DNA from: Anaerolineales bacterium
GTDB lineage: Bacteria > Chloroflexota > Anaerolineae > Anaerolineales > Villigracilaceae
Reading direction: 5' to 3'
Assembly (NCBI GenBank): GCA_013140605.1
Contig: JABFSL010000030.1
Coordinates: 1 to 64,000 of the forward strand
DNA length: 64,000 nucleotides
In this document: positions 1-9,033 of the stretch, in pieces
How the letters are laid out: every line of letters starts with the position of its first letter
How positions within the stretch are numbered: position 1 is the stretch's first letter
Program-made: the position numbers and the translations under genes
The notes under the pieces: generated by a model
Seen by the model: only the letters and a program-made list of their open reading frames with translations
What the model was told of the DNA's origin: nothing
Databases searched by the model: none

Positions 1-16
1 TGCGGAGCAACTGAAC

Positions 17-952
17 ATGATAAACTCTATCCAGAATTATACGCTAATGCAATCCATTAATTCTCTTTCCTTTGCTCCTGCTGTAAATGATTGGCTGGCA
101 AATTCCCGCCATCCGCGCATTTTGCATGTCTTTGACCATGCCTGCAACTTGATCAACGAGCGCAGAGAAGTTTTGTCCATCGTCACTCCACAAATTGGCA
201 ATGGACCTTTCAACCTAGTTATTGAAAGCGATGTTTTGTTTTCCGAATACATCAATGTTGAAACTTCAATTTCTATTTCCGACAACCAATTGACTCTGGG
301 GGATTTGACGCTGCTTACAACAGATGCAAAACTTTGGAATCCATGCCCCGATTGGGAAGTGTTACACGCAAAGAGAGATGATATTCTCAATCAATTGATA
401 TCATTACCAATTAGTAATTACCTCAAACGTGGTTTCGATACGCCCTTCGACGATCACTCAGGGCTGCTCAACCACCAACATTTTCTAATTGCCCAGTCTC
501 AAATCCCTAATCTCCGATTCTCCAATTCTCTCATCTCCGCCCTCACAATCGCAGACCTTCCATCCGCCTTAACCGCTGCTCAAAAACTCGCCGGGCTCGG
601 ACAAGGTCTCACCCCCGCAGGCGATGACTTCATTCTTGGTGCAATCCTTGCAACTTGGATCATTCATCCCATTGAAGTTGCCAGAGTCCTTGCCAAAGAA
701 ATCACAAACACCGCCGCGCCGTTGACCACTTCCCTTTCGGCGGCGTATCTAAAATCTGCGGGGAGGGGCGAGGCGGGGATTTTATGGCATAATTTTTTCA
801 ACGCGTTGAGCGCTGGAGACTCATCTGCCATTCAATTACAAATTTCCAAATTGCTTTCAATTGGTGAAACCTCTGGCGCGGATGCGCTGGCAGGTTTTAT
901 TGGCACTTTTATTTCTTATGCAGAGTCTGAGGATAAATTATGTCATTCCTAA
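17..952 (+). CDS. DUF2877 (AllH-like) domain protein
   Basis: ORF track; GLGQGLTPAGDDFILGA motif typical of the DUF2877 family. Confidence 0.8.
   Translation: MINSIQNYTLMQSINSLSFAPAVNDWLANSRHPRILHVFDHACNLINERREVLSIVTPQIGNGPFNLVIESDVLFSEYINVETSISISDNQLTLGDLTLLTTDAKLWNPCPDWEVLHAKRDDILNQLISLPISNYLKRGFDTPFDDHSGLLNHQHFLIAQSQIPNLRFSNSLISALTIADLPSALTAAQKLAGLGQGLTPAGDDFILGAILATWIIHPIEVARVLAKEITNTAAPLTTSLSAAYLKSAGRGEAGILWHNFFNALSAGDSSAIQLQISKLLSIGETSGADALAGFIGTFISYAESEDKLCHS
429..475. repeat. 47-bp palindromic element inside the DUF2877 CDS
   Basis: GTGGTTTCGATACGCCCTTCGACGATCACTCAGGGCTGCTCAACCAC; stems GTGGTT/AACCAC and GCCCT/AGGGC. Confidence 0.8.
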
Positions 953-2499
953 ATACTTTTAACGAAAACGTTCGCAAGTATCCAGATAAAGTCGCTCTGG
1001 AGTTTATTGATCCGCCGCTTCAACGTGTTACATATGCTGAGTTGGATGAGTTGGTCAATCATACGGAGGGATATTTACAAGGTTTGGGACTTCAACCCGC
1101 TGACCGCGTTGCGTTGCAACTTTCCAAATGCCTCGAATTTATTCTGCTGCATCTTGCAGCCATTCGATTGGGATGCATCATTCTGCCGCTCAATCTTGCG
1201 TATCCACCCGATGAGTTGAAATATTTTCTCGAAGACTCAGGCGCAAAATTATTCTTCGCGCTCGAGTCGTCCAAGGAAAAAATCCAATCCATTCTTCCTA
1301 AATTACCTGATCTACAAAAGTGTGTTTTCATCAATCCAGCCGAACCAGATGAGTTTCAATTACTAATTACCGATTACCAATTACATAGCGGTTTCGACAC
1401 GTCCCTCAAAGAACACTCGGGACTACTCAACCACCAATCTCCAATCTCCAATCCCTCAGACACCGCCATCATCATTTACACCAGCGGCACAACGGGGCGA
1501 CCCAAAGGCGCCGAGATCACGCATGGGAATCTCAAGTCAAATCTTGATGCGCTTCATACTGCCTGGGGTTGGCGGCCTGATGATATTCTTCTGCACGTCC
1601 TGCCCATCTTTCACGTGCATGGATTATTTGTTGCGTTGCATGGCGCGCTGAATGCTGGCGCAACAACTCTCCTAATGCGCGAGTTCGATGCGCGCAAGAC
1701 TCTGCAAACTCTTGTTGATCGGCGCTGTACGGTCTTCATGGCTGTGCCCACCATTCACAATCGTTTGCTGGATGTGCCTGACGCAAAAAATTTCGATCTC
1801 TCGCATCTGCGCCTCATCACCTCTGGCTCAGACCGTTTGCCTGACGAAGTCTTCACTGGCTTTCAACAAACTTTTGGTCACACTCTGCTTGAACGGTATG
1901 GCATGACCGAAACAGGAATGAACTGCTCCAATCCCCTGCATGGAGAACGGCGCATCGGCTCGGTTGGGATGCCTTTACCCGGGGTCGAGGTGCGCATTGT
2001 CAATTCAGAAACCGAAGAGATTCTTCTTGATGGAGAAATCGGGGATGTACAGCTTCGCGGACCGAATGTCTTCAAAGGCTATTGGCGTCAGCCAGATAAA
2101 ACATCCGCTTCTTTCTCAGCCGACGGTTGGTTCAAGACTGGTGATTTGGGATTCCGCGAAAAGGATGGCTACATCACATTATGCGGCCGTTCCAAGGATT
2201 TGATCATCAGCGGCGGACTCAACATCTATCCGCCCGAAGTGGAACGCGTGTTGATGGAACATCCAGCCGTCAATGCCTGCGCAGTGATCGGCTGTCTCGA
2301 TAAGGAGTGGGGAGAAAAAGTCACAGCTGTGGTAGTGCTCAATCAGGACGAATCAGTTAGCGGCGAGGAATTGATCCGCTTTTGTCGCGAACGACTCGCG
2401 GCTTATAAATCTCCCAAATCCATTGTCTTTAGAAATGACCTGCCGAGGAATGCAATGGGAAAAATCCAAAAGGCTGAACTTAGGAAAGAGGTGTGTTGA
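940..2499 (+). CDS. AMP-dependent acyl-CoA synthetase, malonyl-CoA synthetase-like
   Basis: IIIYTSGTTGRPKGAEITHGNL AMP-binding motif, GWFKTGDLG, PRNAMGKIQK C-terminus; overlaps upstream CDS. Confidence 0.85.
   Translation: MSFLNTFNENVRKYPDKVALEFIDPPLQRVTYAELDELVNHTEGYLQGLGLQPADRVALQLSKCLEFILLHLAAIRLGCIILPLNLAYPPDELKYFLEDSGAKLFFALESSKEKIQSILPKLPDLQKCVFINPAEPDEFQLLITDYQLHSGFDTSLKEHSGLLNHQSPISNPSDTAIIIYTSGTTGRPKGAEITHGNLKSNLDALHTAWGWRPDDILLHVLPIFHVHGLFVALHGALNAGATTLLMREFDARKTLQTLVDRRCTVFMAVPTIHNRLLDVPDAKNFDLSHLRLITSGSDRLPDEVFTGFQQTFGHTLLERYGMTETGMNCSNPLHGERRIGSVGMPLPGVEVRIVNSETEEILLDGEIGDVQLRGPNVFKGYWRQPDKTSASFSADGWFKTGDLGFREKDGYITLCGRSKDLIISGGLNIYPPEVERVLMEHPAVNACAVIGCLDKEWGEKVTAVVVLNQDESVSGEELIRFCRERLAAYKSPKSIVFRNDLPRNAMGKIQKAELRKEVC
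1388..1434. repeat. 47-bp palindromic element inside the acyl-CoA synthetase CDS
   Basis: GCGGTTTCGACACGTCCCTCAAAGAACACTCGGGACTACTCAACCAC; same length and structure as 429-475. Confidence 0.8.
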
Positions 2500-2681
2500 C
2501 ATCCATCTGATAATTCACGACGAATGACATAAATCTATAAAACCAAAAGTTCAAAAATAAGCATGGGGTTAAATAATTTAAAAACCTTAATTCATTGCTA
2601 ATGAAAAACTTTATAAACTTATATGGTGTATTTCGTCTTTTGAAACTAAAGTAGAAACATTCATTTTCAAAAGCGGCCATC

Positions 2682-4004
2682 ATGCATATTCAATGTCTCG
2701 GACTTAACCACACCACCACCCCCATCAAACTTCGCGAGCAATTGTCGCTTAATGAAGATGCGATCCGTTCTGCGCTGGCCCGTCTTGCCTGCGGACATCT
2801 TTCCACAGCCATTGCTGAACTGATCATTATTTCCACCTGTAATCGCATTGAACTCTACACCGCCTCCAGTCAATCGAATTTTTCGGAACTGGAGGCTTTT
2901 TTATCGGATGTGTGCGGCGTACCCGCAAATCAGTTTCGACCTCATTCCTATCAATATAAAAATCTGGATGCGGCTCGTCATCTCTTTGAAGTTGCGGCAG
3001 GATTGGATTCCCTCGTTATCGGCGAACCGCAAATTTTGGGGCAGATCGTCCGCGCCCTCGAACTCTCACGCGGACAAAATATCGCGGGTCCCGTGCTCAA
3101 CCGTCTTTTTCAATCTGCCATCCATGCGGGCAAACGCGCCCGCACCGATACAGCCATTAGCCGTAACCCTGCCTCGGTTTCGTCGCTTGCCGCGTCATTG
3201 GCGGAACATGTAGTTCATCCCATCGTCGAGGCGCAGGTTGTCATTCTTGGCGCGGGCGAAATGGCGGAACTGGCTGTAGAGGCTCTGCGGAAGCGCGGCG
3301 CGAATCGCATTCTGGTGGTCAACCGCACTCTGGAACGCGCTCATATCATCGCAGACCGCTGGGATGCGCAAATTACCACATTTGAAAATCTCGATGATGC
3401 GTTGATTTCCGCCGACATTTTGATCTCATCCACGGGCGCGCCGCATACCATCCTTTCCGCTGAAATGGTCAGACGGGCAATGCAGTCACGCGCACAGCGT
3501 CCATTATTTTTAATTGACATCGCCGTGCCGCGCGACATTGATCCCGACGCAGCGAATATCCCGCATGTCAAACTTTATGACATTGATAACCTGAACGCAA
3601 AACTCGAAGGCGCTCTTGCCGAACGCATGGCGGAAGTGCCGCAGGTCAAATCCATTCTCGAAGAGGAAATTTCAGAGTTTGCGGAGTATATGAAATCATT
3701 GGAGATGATTCCGATCATCTCCAATATTCGCCAGCAAGCTGAAACCATCCGCCTGGAGACGCTCGAAAAAACCATGCGCCGCCTGCCCGACCTGACCGAA
3801 GCCGAACGCGCCCACATCGAAGCCATGACTCAGGCGCTGGTCAAAAAAATATTGCACGCACCAACTCACCGACTGCGCGCCGAAGCGTCCTGTCCGCATG
3901 CCCCCGAATATGCCGCCGTTGCCCGCACGTTGTTTGGTCTGCCAAGTGAAGGCTTGTGCAATTTCTCGGGGCAAGCCTGCCCCATCTCCATCGCCGCTGA
4001 TTAG
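2682..4004 (+). CDS. hemA: glutamyl-tRNA reductase
   Basis: GLNHTTTPIKLREQLSL, STCNRIELY, VIGEPQILGQ motifs. Confidence 0.96.
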   Translation: MHIQCLGLNHTTTPIKLREQLSLNEDAIRSALARLACGHLSTAIAELIIISTCNRIELYTASSQSNFSELEAFLSDVCGVPANQFRPHSYQYKNLDAARHLFEVAAGLDSLVIGEPQILGQIVRALELSRGQNIAGPVLNRLFQSAIHAGKRARTDTAISRNPASVSSLAASLAEHVVHPIVEAQVVILGAGEMAELAVEALRKRGANRILVVNRTLERAHIIADRWDAQITTFENLDDALISADILISSTGAPHTILSAEMVRRAMQSRAQRPLFLIDIAVPRDIDPDAANIPHVKLYDIDNLNAKLEGALAERMAEVPQVKSILEEEISEFAEYMKSLEMIPIISNIRQQAETIRLETLEKTMRRLPDLTEAERAHIEAMTQALVKKILHAPTHRLRAEASCPHAPEYAAVARTLFGLPSEGLCNFSGQACPISIAAD

Positions 4005-4010
4005 GTAAAA

Positions 4011-4931
4011 ATGAAACTAACTTTCGCCACCCGCCCCTCCGCCCTCGCCCGCTGGCAAACCCAATGGGTCATCAACGCATTACAAAAAATCCACCCAAAC
4101 CTTGAATGTGAAGAAAAGGTCATCACCACGCAGGGTGACAAAATTTTAGATAAGCCATTGCCCGAAATCGGCGGCAAGGGACTCTTCACGCAGGAACTCG
4201 AATCTGAATTGTTGAGTGGGTCAGTCCATTGCGCGGTTCACTCGCTCAAGGATTTGCCAGTTGAAAATCCCGCGGGATTAACTGTCGGATGTATCCCTGC
4301 GCGAGCCGAAGTACGAGACGCTTTGATCTCTGCCAATGGATATACCATCGCCACACTCCCTGAAGGCGCTTCAGTTGGGACCTCAAGCCTGCGCCGCGCT
4401 TCCCAGATCCTTTCCCTCCGCCCAGACATTAAAACCGAATCCTTGCGCGGCAATGTGGATACGCGTTTGCGAAAAGCGTTGGACGGTCAATACGACGCGA
4501 TCATCCTCGCGGGCGCGGGATTGACTCGTTTGGGATTGGATCAACATGTGACAGAATGGCTGTCATTGGATGTAATGCTGCCCGCTCCCGGACAAGGCGC
4601 GCTTGCCATCCAATGCCGCGCAGACGATCAGACTACCCTCAGCCTGCTCGCCAAACTGGAAGATGAATCCACGCGAAAATGTGTCACTGCCGAACGAGCC
4701 TTCCTGAGCGGTCTCGGCGGCGGGTGCGCGGTTCCAGTAGCGGCTTACGCAGTTATCAGTGATCAGTCATCAGTGATCAGTCTTACAGGCTTGGTGATTT
4801 CAGAAGATGGAAAGAGAGCCGTCAAAGTTATAGGTCAAGGCACAGATGCGCTTGCACTTGGGAAACATCTTGCCGATAAAGCCATCGCTCAAGGTGCAAG
4901 CGAAATCCTAAAACTGATCACTGTTCACTGA
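4011..4931 (+). CDS. hemC: hydroxymethylbilane synthase (porphobilinogen deaminase)
   Basis: TRPSALARWQTQWV, HSLKDLP, GTSSLRR, RGNVDTRL motifs. Confidence 0.96.
   Translation: MKLTFATRPSALARWQTQWVINALQKIHPNLECEEKVITTQGDKILDKPLPEIGGKGLFTQELESELLSGSVHCAVHSLKDLPVENPAGLTVGCIPARAEVRDALISANGYTIATLPEGASVGTSSLRRASQILSLRPDIKTESLRGNVDTRLRKALDGQYDAIILAGAGLTRLGLDQHVTEWLSLDVMLPAPGQGALAIQCRADDQTTLSLLAKLEDESTRKCVTAERAFLSGLGGGCAVPVAAYAVISDQSSVISLTGLVISEDGKRAVKVIGQGTDALALGKHLADKAIAQGASEILKLITVH
4750..4784. repeat. heptanucleotide (CAGTNNT)x5 tract inside hemC
   Basis: cagttat cagtgat cagtcat cagtgat cagtctt. Confidence 0.85.
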
Positions 4932-4948
4932 TAACTGGATACTGGTCA
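4914..4948. repeat. inverted heptanucleotide tract at the hemC 3' end
   Basis: ctgatca ctgttca ctgataa ctggata ctggtca; reverse complement reads as CAGTNNN-type units. Confidence 0.8.
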
Positions 4949-4950
4949 CT

Positions 4951-5688
4951 ATGAAAATCATCATCACCCGCCCCCGCGCTCAAGCCGAATCCTTTGGCGA
5001 AGCCTTGCAGTCCGCTGGCTATGAGCCGATTTATTTTCCTGTGATCGAAATACGGCCAACAGAATGTAATGCTGAACTTGATCTTGCATTGAAAAATTTA
5101 GCGAAATACGACTGGGTTGTATTTACATCGGTCAATGCGGTGGATGTGTTTTTTGAAAAAGGGCGACCACAAGAGTCGCCCCTACCTTGCATTGCCGCCA
5201 TCGGACCAAAAACAGCAGACGCTTTACGCAAGCACAATATCGAACCTGATTTTATCCCCGCAGAATATGTTGCCGAAGCAATCCTGCCTGGGCTGGGTGG
5301 TTTGAATAACAAATGGGTCTTGCTTCCGCGTGCAGAGATCGCGCGCAAAGTATTGCCCGAGGCAATTGTCAAAGCGGGCGGAATTGCGCATGAGATCGTG
5401 GTCTATCAGACTCTCCCCGCAGAAGTTGACATGGATGGACTCAACGCCTTGAAATCTGGCGTGGATGTAATTACCTTCACCAGCGCCTCGACAGTTCAAA
5501 ACTTTGTTGCACTTGTCCGTCAAAATAAACTTGACCCATTGAGCCTGCCGAACAATCCATTGCTTGCTTGCATTGGCCCCATTACAGAGCAAGCCGCGCG
5601 GAAAGAAGGATTGTCAAATATTGTCGTTGCAAAAGAATATACGACTGAAGGTTTGATTCAAACTATAAATAATTTGGAGAAACTATGA
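4951..5688 (+). CDS. hemD: uroporphyrinogen-III synthase
   Basis: [32 protein letters not shown]; position between hemC and hemB. Confidence 0.92.
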   Translation: MKIIITRPRAQAESFGEALQSAGYEPIYFPVIEIRPTECNAELDLALKNLAKYDWVVFTSVNAVDVFFEKGRPQESPLPCIAAIGPKTADALRKHNIEPDFIPAEYVAEAILPGLGGLNNKWVLLPRAEIARKVLPEAIVKAGGIAHEIVVYQTLPAEVDMDGLNALKSGVDVITFTSASTVQNFVALVRQNKLDPLSLPNNPLLACIGPITEQAARKEGLSNIVVAKEYTTEGLIQTINNLEKL

Positions 5689-6743
5689 CACTGCTCGAAC
5701 TTGAAAATCGGCAATCATTAATCGTAAATACCCTACGGGCACGACGTCACAAATCAGTTCGTCCGCGCAGACTCCGCACAACCGCCGCCCTCCGCGCGAT
5801 GGTACGTGAGACAGAACTCAACGCGCGCGATTTTATTTATCCGCTGTTCGTGCGGCATGGGACTGGGCGCAGCGAGATCCGCTCGATGCCGGGCGTGTAT
5901 CAACTGTCAGTGGCGGAAAGTGTTCAAGAAGCAGAATCAGCCGCAAGGTCGGGTGTGAACGCCGTCATCCTATTTGGAATCCCCAAAGAGAAGGATCCGA
6001 TCGGGCTTGAAAACTTTTCAGAAGATGGAATTGTCCAACAGGCAATCCGCGCAATCAAAAAGGAAATCCCTGAGATGGTGGTGGTGACGGATGTGTGTTT
6101 GTGCGAATATACCGATCATGGGCATTGCGGGATTTTGAACACGAGCGAACATTATCATACGGGCTTGCCCGAAGGATATGTGTTGAACGACCCAACGCTG
6201 GATGTGTTGGCGAAGGTGGCGATCTCGCACGCCGAGTGCGGCGCGGACATTGTCGCGCCAAGCGGCATGATGGATGGAATGGTTTCTGCGATCCGCGATG
6301 GGTTGGATTTTGCGGGATATGAGAATCTTCCGATTTTAAGTTACGCGGTGAAATATGCATCATCGTTTTACGGACCGTTCCGTGATGCGGCGGAAGGCGC
6401 GCCAAAATTTGGCGACAGAAAATCTCATCAGATGGACCCTGCCAATGTGCGCGAAGCATTGCGTGAAGCCGCGCTGGATGTGGAGGAAGGCGCGGATATG
6501 TTGATGGTGAAGCCCGCGCTGGCGTATCTGGATGTGATCCGCGTGGTGAAGGATGCTTTCCCAGAAATGCCGATGGCAGCGTACAACGTCAGCGGCGAGT
6601 ATTCGATGATCAAAGCCGCCGCCGCGAATGGCTGGGTGGATGAAGAAAAAGTTACTTTGGAAACATTGACCGCCATCAAACGCGCAGGCGCTGATTTGAT
6701 TATCACCTATCATGCCGTGGATGCGGCGAAGTGGTTGAAATAA
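5685..6743 (+). CDS. hemB: delta-aminolevulinic acid dehydratase (porphobilinogen synthase)
   Basis: [42 protein letters not shown]; 4-bp overlap with hemD. Confidence 0.96.
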   Translation: MTLLELENRQSLIVNTLRARRHKSVRPRRLRTTAALRAMVRETELNARDFIYPLFVRHGTGRSEIRSMPGVYQLSVAESVQEAESAARSGVNAVILFGIPKEKDPIGLENFSEDGIVQQAIRAIKKEIPEMVVVTDVCLCEYTDHGHCGILNTSEHYHTGLPEGYVLNDPTLDVLAKVAISHAECGADIVAPSGMMDGMVSAIRDGLDFAGYENLPILSYAVKYASSFYGPFRDAAEGAPKFGDRKSHQMDPANVREALREAALDVEEGADMLMVKPALAYLDVIRVVKDAFPEMPMAAYNVSGEYSMIKAAAANGWVDEEKVTLETLTAIKRAGADLIITYHAVDAAKWLK

Positions 6744-6757
6744 TCCGCTAATCTACG

Positions 6758-6799
6758 CTAATCCGCGCGAAAAAAATAGTGAAAATTCGCGCGGATTAG
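6758..6799. repeat. intergenic palindrome between hemB and the radical SAM gene
   Basis: ctaatccgcgcgaa ... ttcgcgcggattag 14-bp perfect stem. Confidence 0.75.
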
Positions 6800-6819
6800 T
6801 GGACAAAAGGAAAACAAAC

Positions 6820-7962
6820 ATGACATTAGAAAACCTCGCCCCCCGCGCCGCAGCGGAACGAAGCGCAAATAATGCACGCATGATTCATGCGGACTTTGAC
6901 ATGGCACCTTTTACGATTGCATGGGAAGTGACACGCGCCTGTGCATATGCCTGTGTCCATTGCCGCGCGGATGCATTGCACCAGCGCGATCCACGTGAAC
7001 TTTCAACAGACGAAGCCAAAGCGTTGATTGAAAGACTTGCGGCGTTTGACAATCACCCCATTTTGATCTTCACAGGCGGCGACCCGATGATGCGCCCCGA
7101 TCTTTTCGAGTTGATCCAATACGCCGCCGAGCGCGGATTGCGCTGTTCGCTCACACCAACAGCGACGGCTTTGCCGACAAAAGAGAGACTCGAAAAAGCG
7201 CGTGAGGCGGGAATTCTGCGTGTGGCATTATCGCTGGATGCGCCGCGCCCTGAAATCCACGATGATTTTCGTCAGGTCAAAGGTTCATGGCAGCGGACAA
7301 TGGACACGCTCCATCGCGCGCATGATGTTGGGTTAAGCGTACAAGTCAACACGACCGTTGCAAAACATAACGTGGACATTCTGCACGAGATGGTTCCGTT
7401 CATTCAGGAAGTTGGCGCGGTGCAATGGTCTGTGTTTTTCCTTGTGCCCACGGGGCGGGCGATGGCAGAGCAAATGATCTCTGCTCAACAACACGAGAAA
7501 GTTTTTAATTGGTTGTACGATCTATCGCAGAGTGCGCCGTTCGATATCAAGAGCACAGCCGCACCGATGTATCGCCGTGTGGCAATTGAACGCAAGCGCG
7601 CGCAAAATGATGGCAAACCTGTTACCTTCCAAAGTGCAGGATTTCAATATACCGATGGATTAAACCGCCCGACCAAAGGCGTGAATGATGGCAATGGATT
7701 TTTATTCATCTCACATATCGGCGAAATTCAGCCGAGCGGATTTTTGCCCGTCACTGCTGGCATGGTACGCGAGAATGACATCGTAGATGTTTATCGCAAT
7801 TCGCAAATTTTCAAAAACCTGCGCAATCCCGATAAATACAAAGGCGTGTGCGGCACCTGTGAATACCGCGACGTGTGCGGCGGTCAACGCGGACGTGCGT
7901 ATGGACTCACTGGCGATTATTTGGAAAGCGATCCTGCGTGTGTGCTAGTGAGTAGAGAATAG
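6820..7962 (+). CDS. radical SAM/SPASM domain protein (TIGR04053-like / AhbD-NirJ-like)
   Basis: CAYACVHC (CX3CX2C) radical SAM motif, FTGGDPMMRPDL, C-terminal GVCGTCEYRDVCGG SPASM cysteines; ORF track starts at GTG 6799, ATG 6820 preferred. Confidence 0.85.
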   Translation: MTLENLAPRAAAERSANNARMIHADFDMAPFTIAWEVTRACAYACVHCRADALHQRDPRELSTDEAKALIERLAAFDNHPILIFTGGDPMMRPDLFELIQYAAERGLRCSLTPTATALPTKERLEKAREAGILRVALSLDAPRPEIHDDFRQVKGSWQRTMDTLHRAHDVGLSVQVNTTVAKHNVDILHEMVPFIQEVGAVQWSVFFLVPTGRAMAEQMISAQQHEKVFNWLYDLSQSAPFDIKSTAAPMYRRVAIERKRAQNDGKPVTFQSAGFQYTDGLNRPTKGVNDGNGFLFISHIGEIQPSGFLPVTAGMVRENDIVDVYRNSQIFKNLRNPDKYKGVCGTCEYRDVCGGQRGRAYGLTGDYLESDPACVLVSRE

Positions 7963-7965
7963 AGA

Positions 7966-9030
7966 ATGGAGAATAGTAAAGTGCCTAATCATCCAGTCTC
8001 TACTCTCCAGTCATCTTTTTTACAAGCCTGCCACCGTCTCCCCACTGACTCCACTCCTGTTTGGTTCATGCGTCAGGCGGGACGGTATATGCCAGAGTAC
8101 CGCGCCATCCGCGAGAAATATTCGCTGATCGAAATTTGTCATCATCCAGAGATCGCCGCCGAAGTGACACTTCAACCCGTGCGCGCACTTGGCGTGGATG
8201 CGGCGATTCTTTTCGCAGATATTCTTCTGCCAGCCATTCCACTCGGTGTGGGATTGGAATTTGCGAAAGGCGAAGGCCCCGTTTTGCAGAACCCCGTCCG
8301 CACGATGGAGGATGTGATGAATCTGCGACCTGTAAATCCCGAATCCGATTTGGGATATGTGATGGACGCGATCCGAATCCTGCGCGGTGAATTGACAGAT
8401 GTCCCGCTGATCGGCTTTTGCGGCGCGCCGTTCACTGTCGCTTCCTACATTATCGAAGGCGGATCATCACGCGAGTTTCTCAAAACCAAAGCCATGATGT
8501 ATTCCGCACCTGAAGTCTGGCATGCGCTGATGGAAAAGCTCTCCGTTGTGCTGAGTGATTATCTTGTGGCGCAGATCCGCGCGGGAGCGCAAACTGTGCA
8601 AGTCTTCGATTCGTGGGTCGGCGCGCTCAACCCGCAGGACTATGAAGAATTCGTTTTGCCGTATTCACAGAAGATTTTGCAGGACGCCAAAAAAGAGAAT
8701 GTGCCTGTCATTCATTTCGGCACAAATACCACAACCCTGCTCCCGTTGATGAAACGCGCAGGCGGCGATGTGATCGGACTCGATTGGCGCATCCCGCTTG
8801 ATGACGGCTGGAAACTGCTTGGCGACGATGTCGCTGTACAAGGAAATCTCGACCCGACAATTCTCTTCGCGCCTTTGCCTGAGATCAAGAAACGCGTTCA
8901 CGATATTTTGGATCGCGCCAACGGCAAGCCTGGTCATATCTTTAATCTCGGACACGGCATTTTGCAAAACACACCCGTTGACAACGTGAAAGCAGTTGTG
9001 GATATAGTTCACGAATACGGAATCAAATAG
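7966..9030 (+). CDS. hemE: uroporphyrinogen decarboxylase
   Basis: PVWFMRQAGRYMPEYRAIR, GFCGAPFTVASYIIEGG, FNLGHGILQNTP motifs. Confidence 0.96.
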   Translation: MENSKVPNHPVSTLQSSFLQACHRLPTDSTPVWFMRQAGRYMPEYRAIREKYSLIEICHHPEIAAEVTLQPVRALGVDAAILFADILLPAIPLGVGLEFAKGEGPVLQNPVRTMEDVMNLRPVNPESDLGYVMDAIRILRGELTDVPLIGFCGAPFTVASYIIEGGSSREFLKTKAMMYSAPEVWHALMEKLSVVLSDYLVAQIRAGAQTVQVFDSWVGALNPQDYEEFVLPYSQKILQDAKKENVPVIHFGTNTTTLLPLMKRAGGDVIGLDWRIPLDDGWKLLGDDVAVQGNLDPTILFAPLPEIKKRVHDILDRANGKPGHIFNLGHGILQNTPVDNVKAVVDIVHEYGIK

Positions 9031-9033
9031 GTT

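Noticed and set aside
4750-4784. Short periodic repeat as CRISPR or microsatellite error
   Set aside because: Unit is 7 bp with degenerate positions and the hemC frame stays open, so neither CRISPR nor a likely sequencing error.
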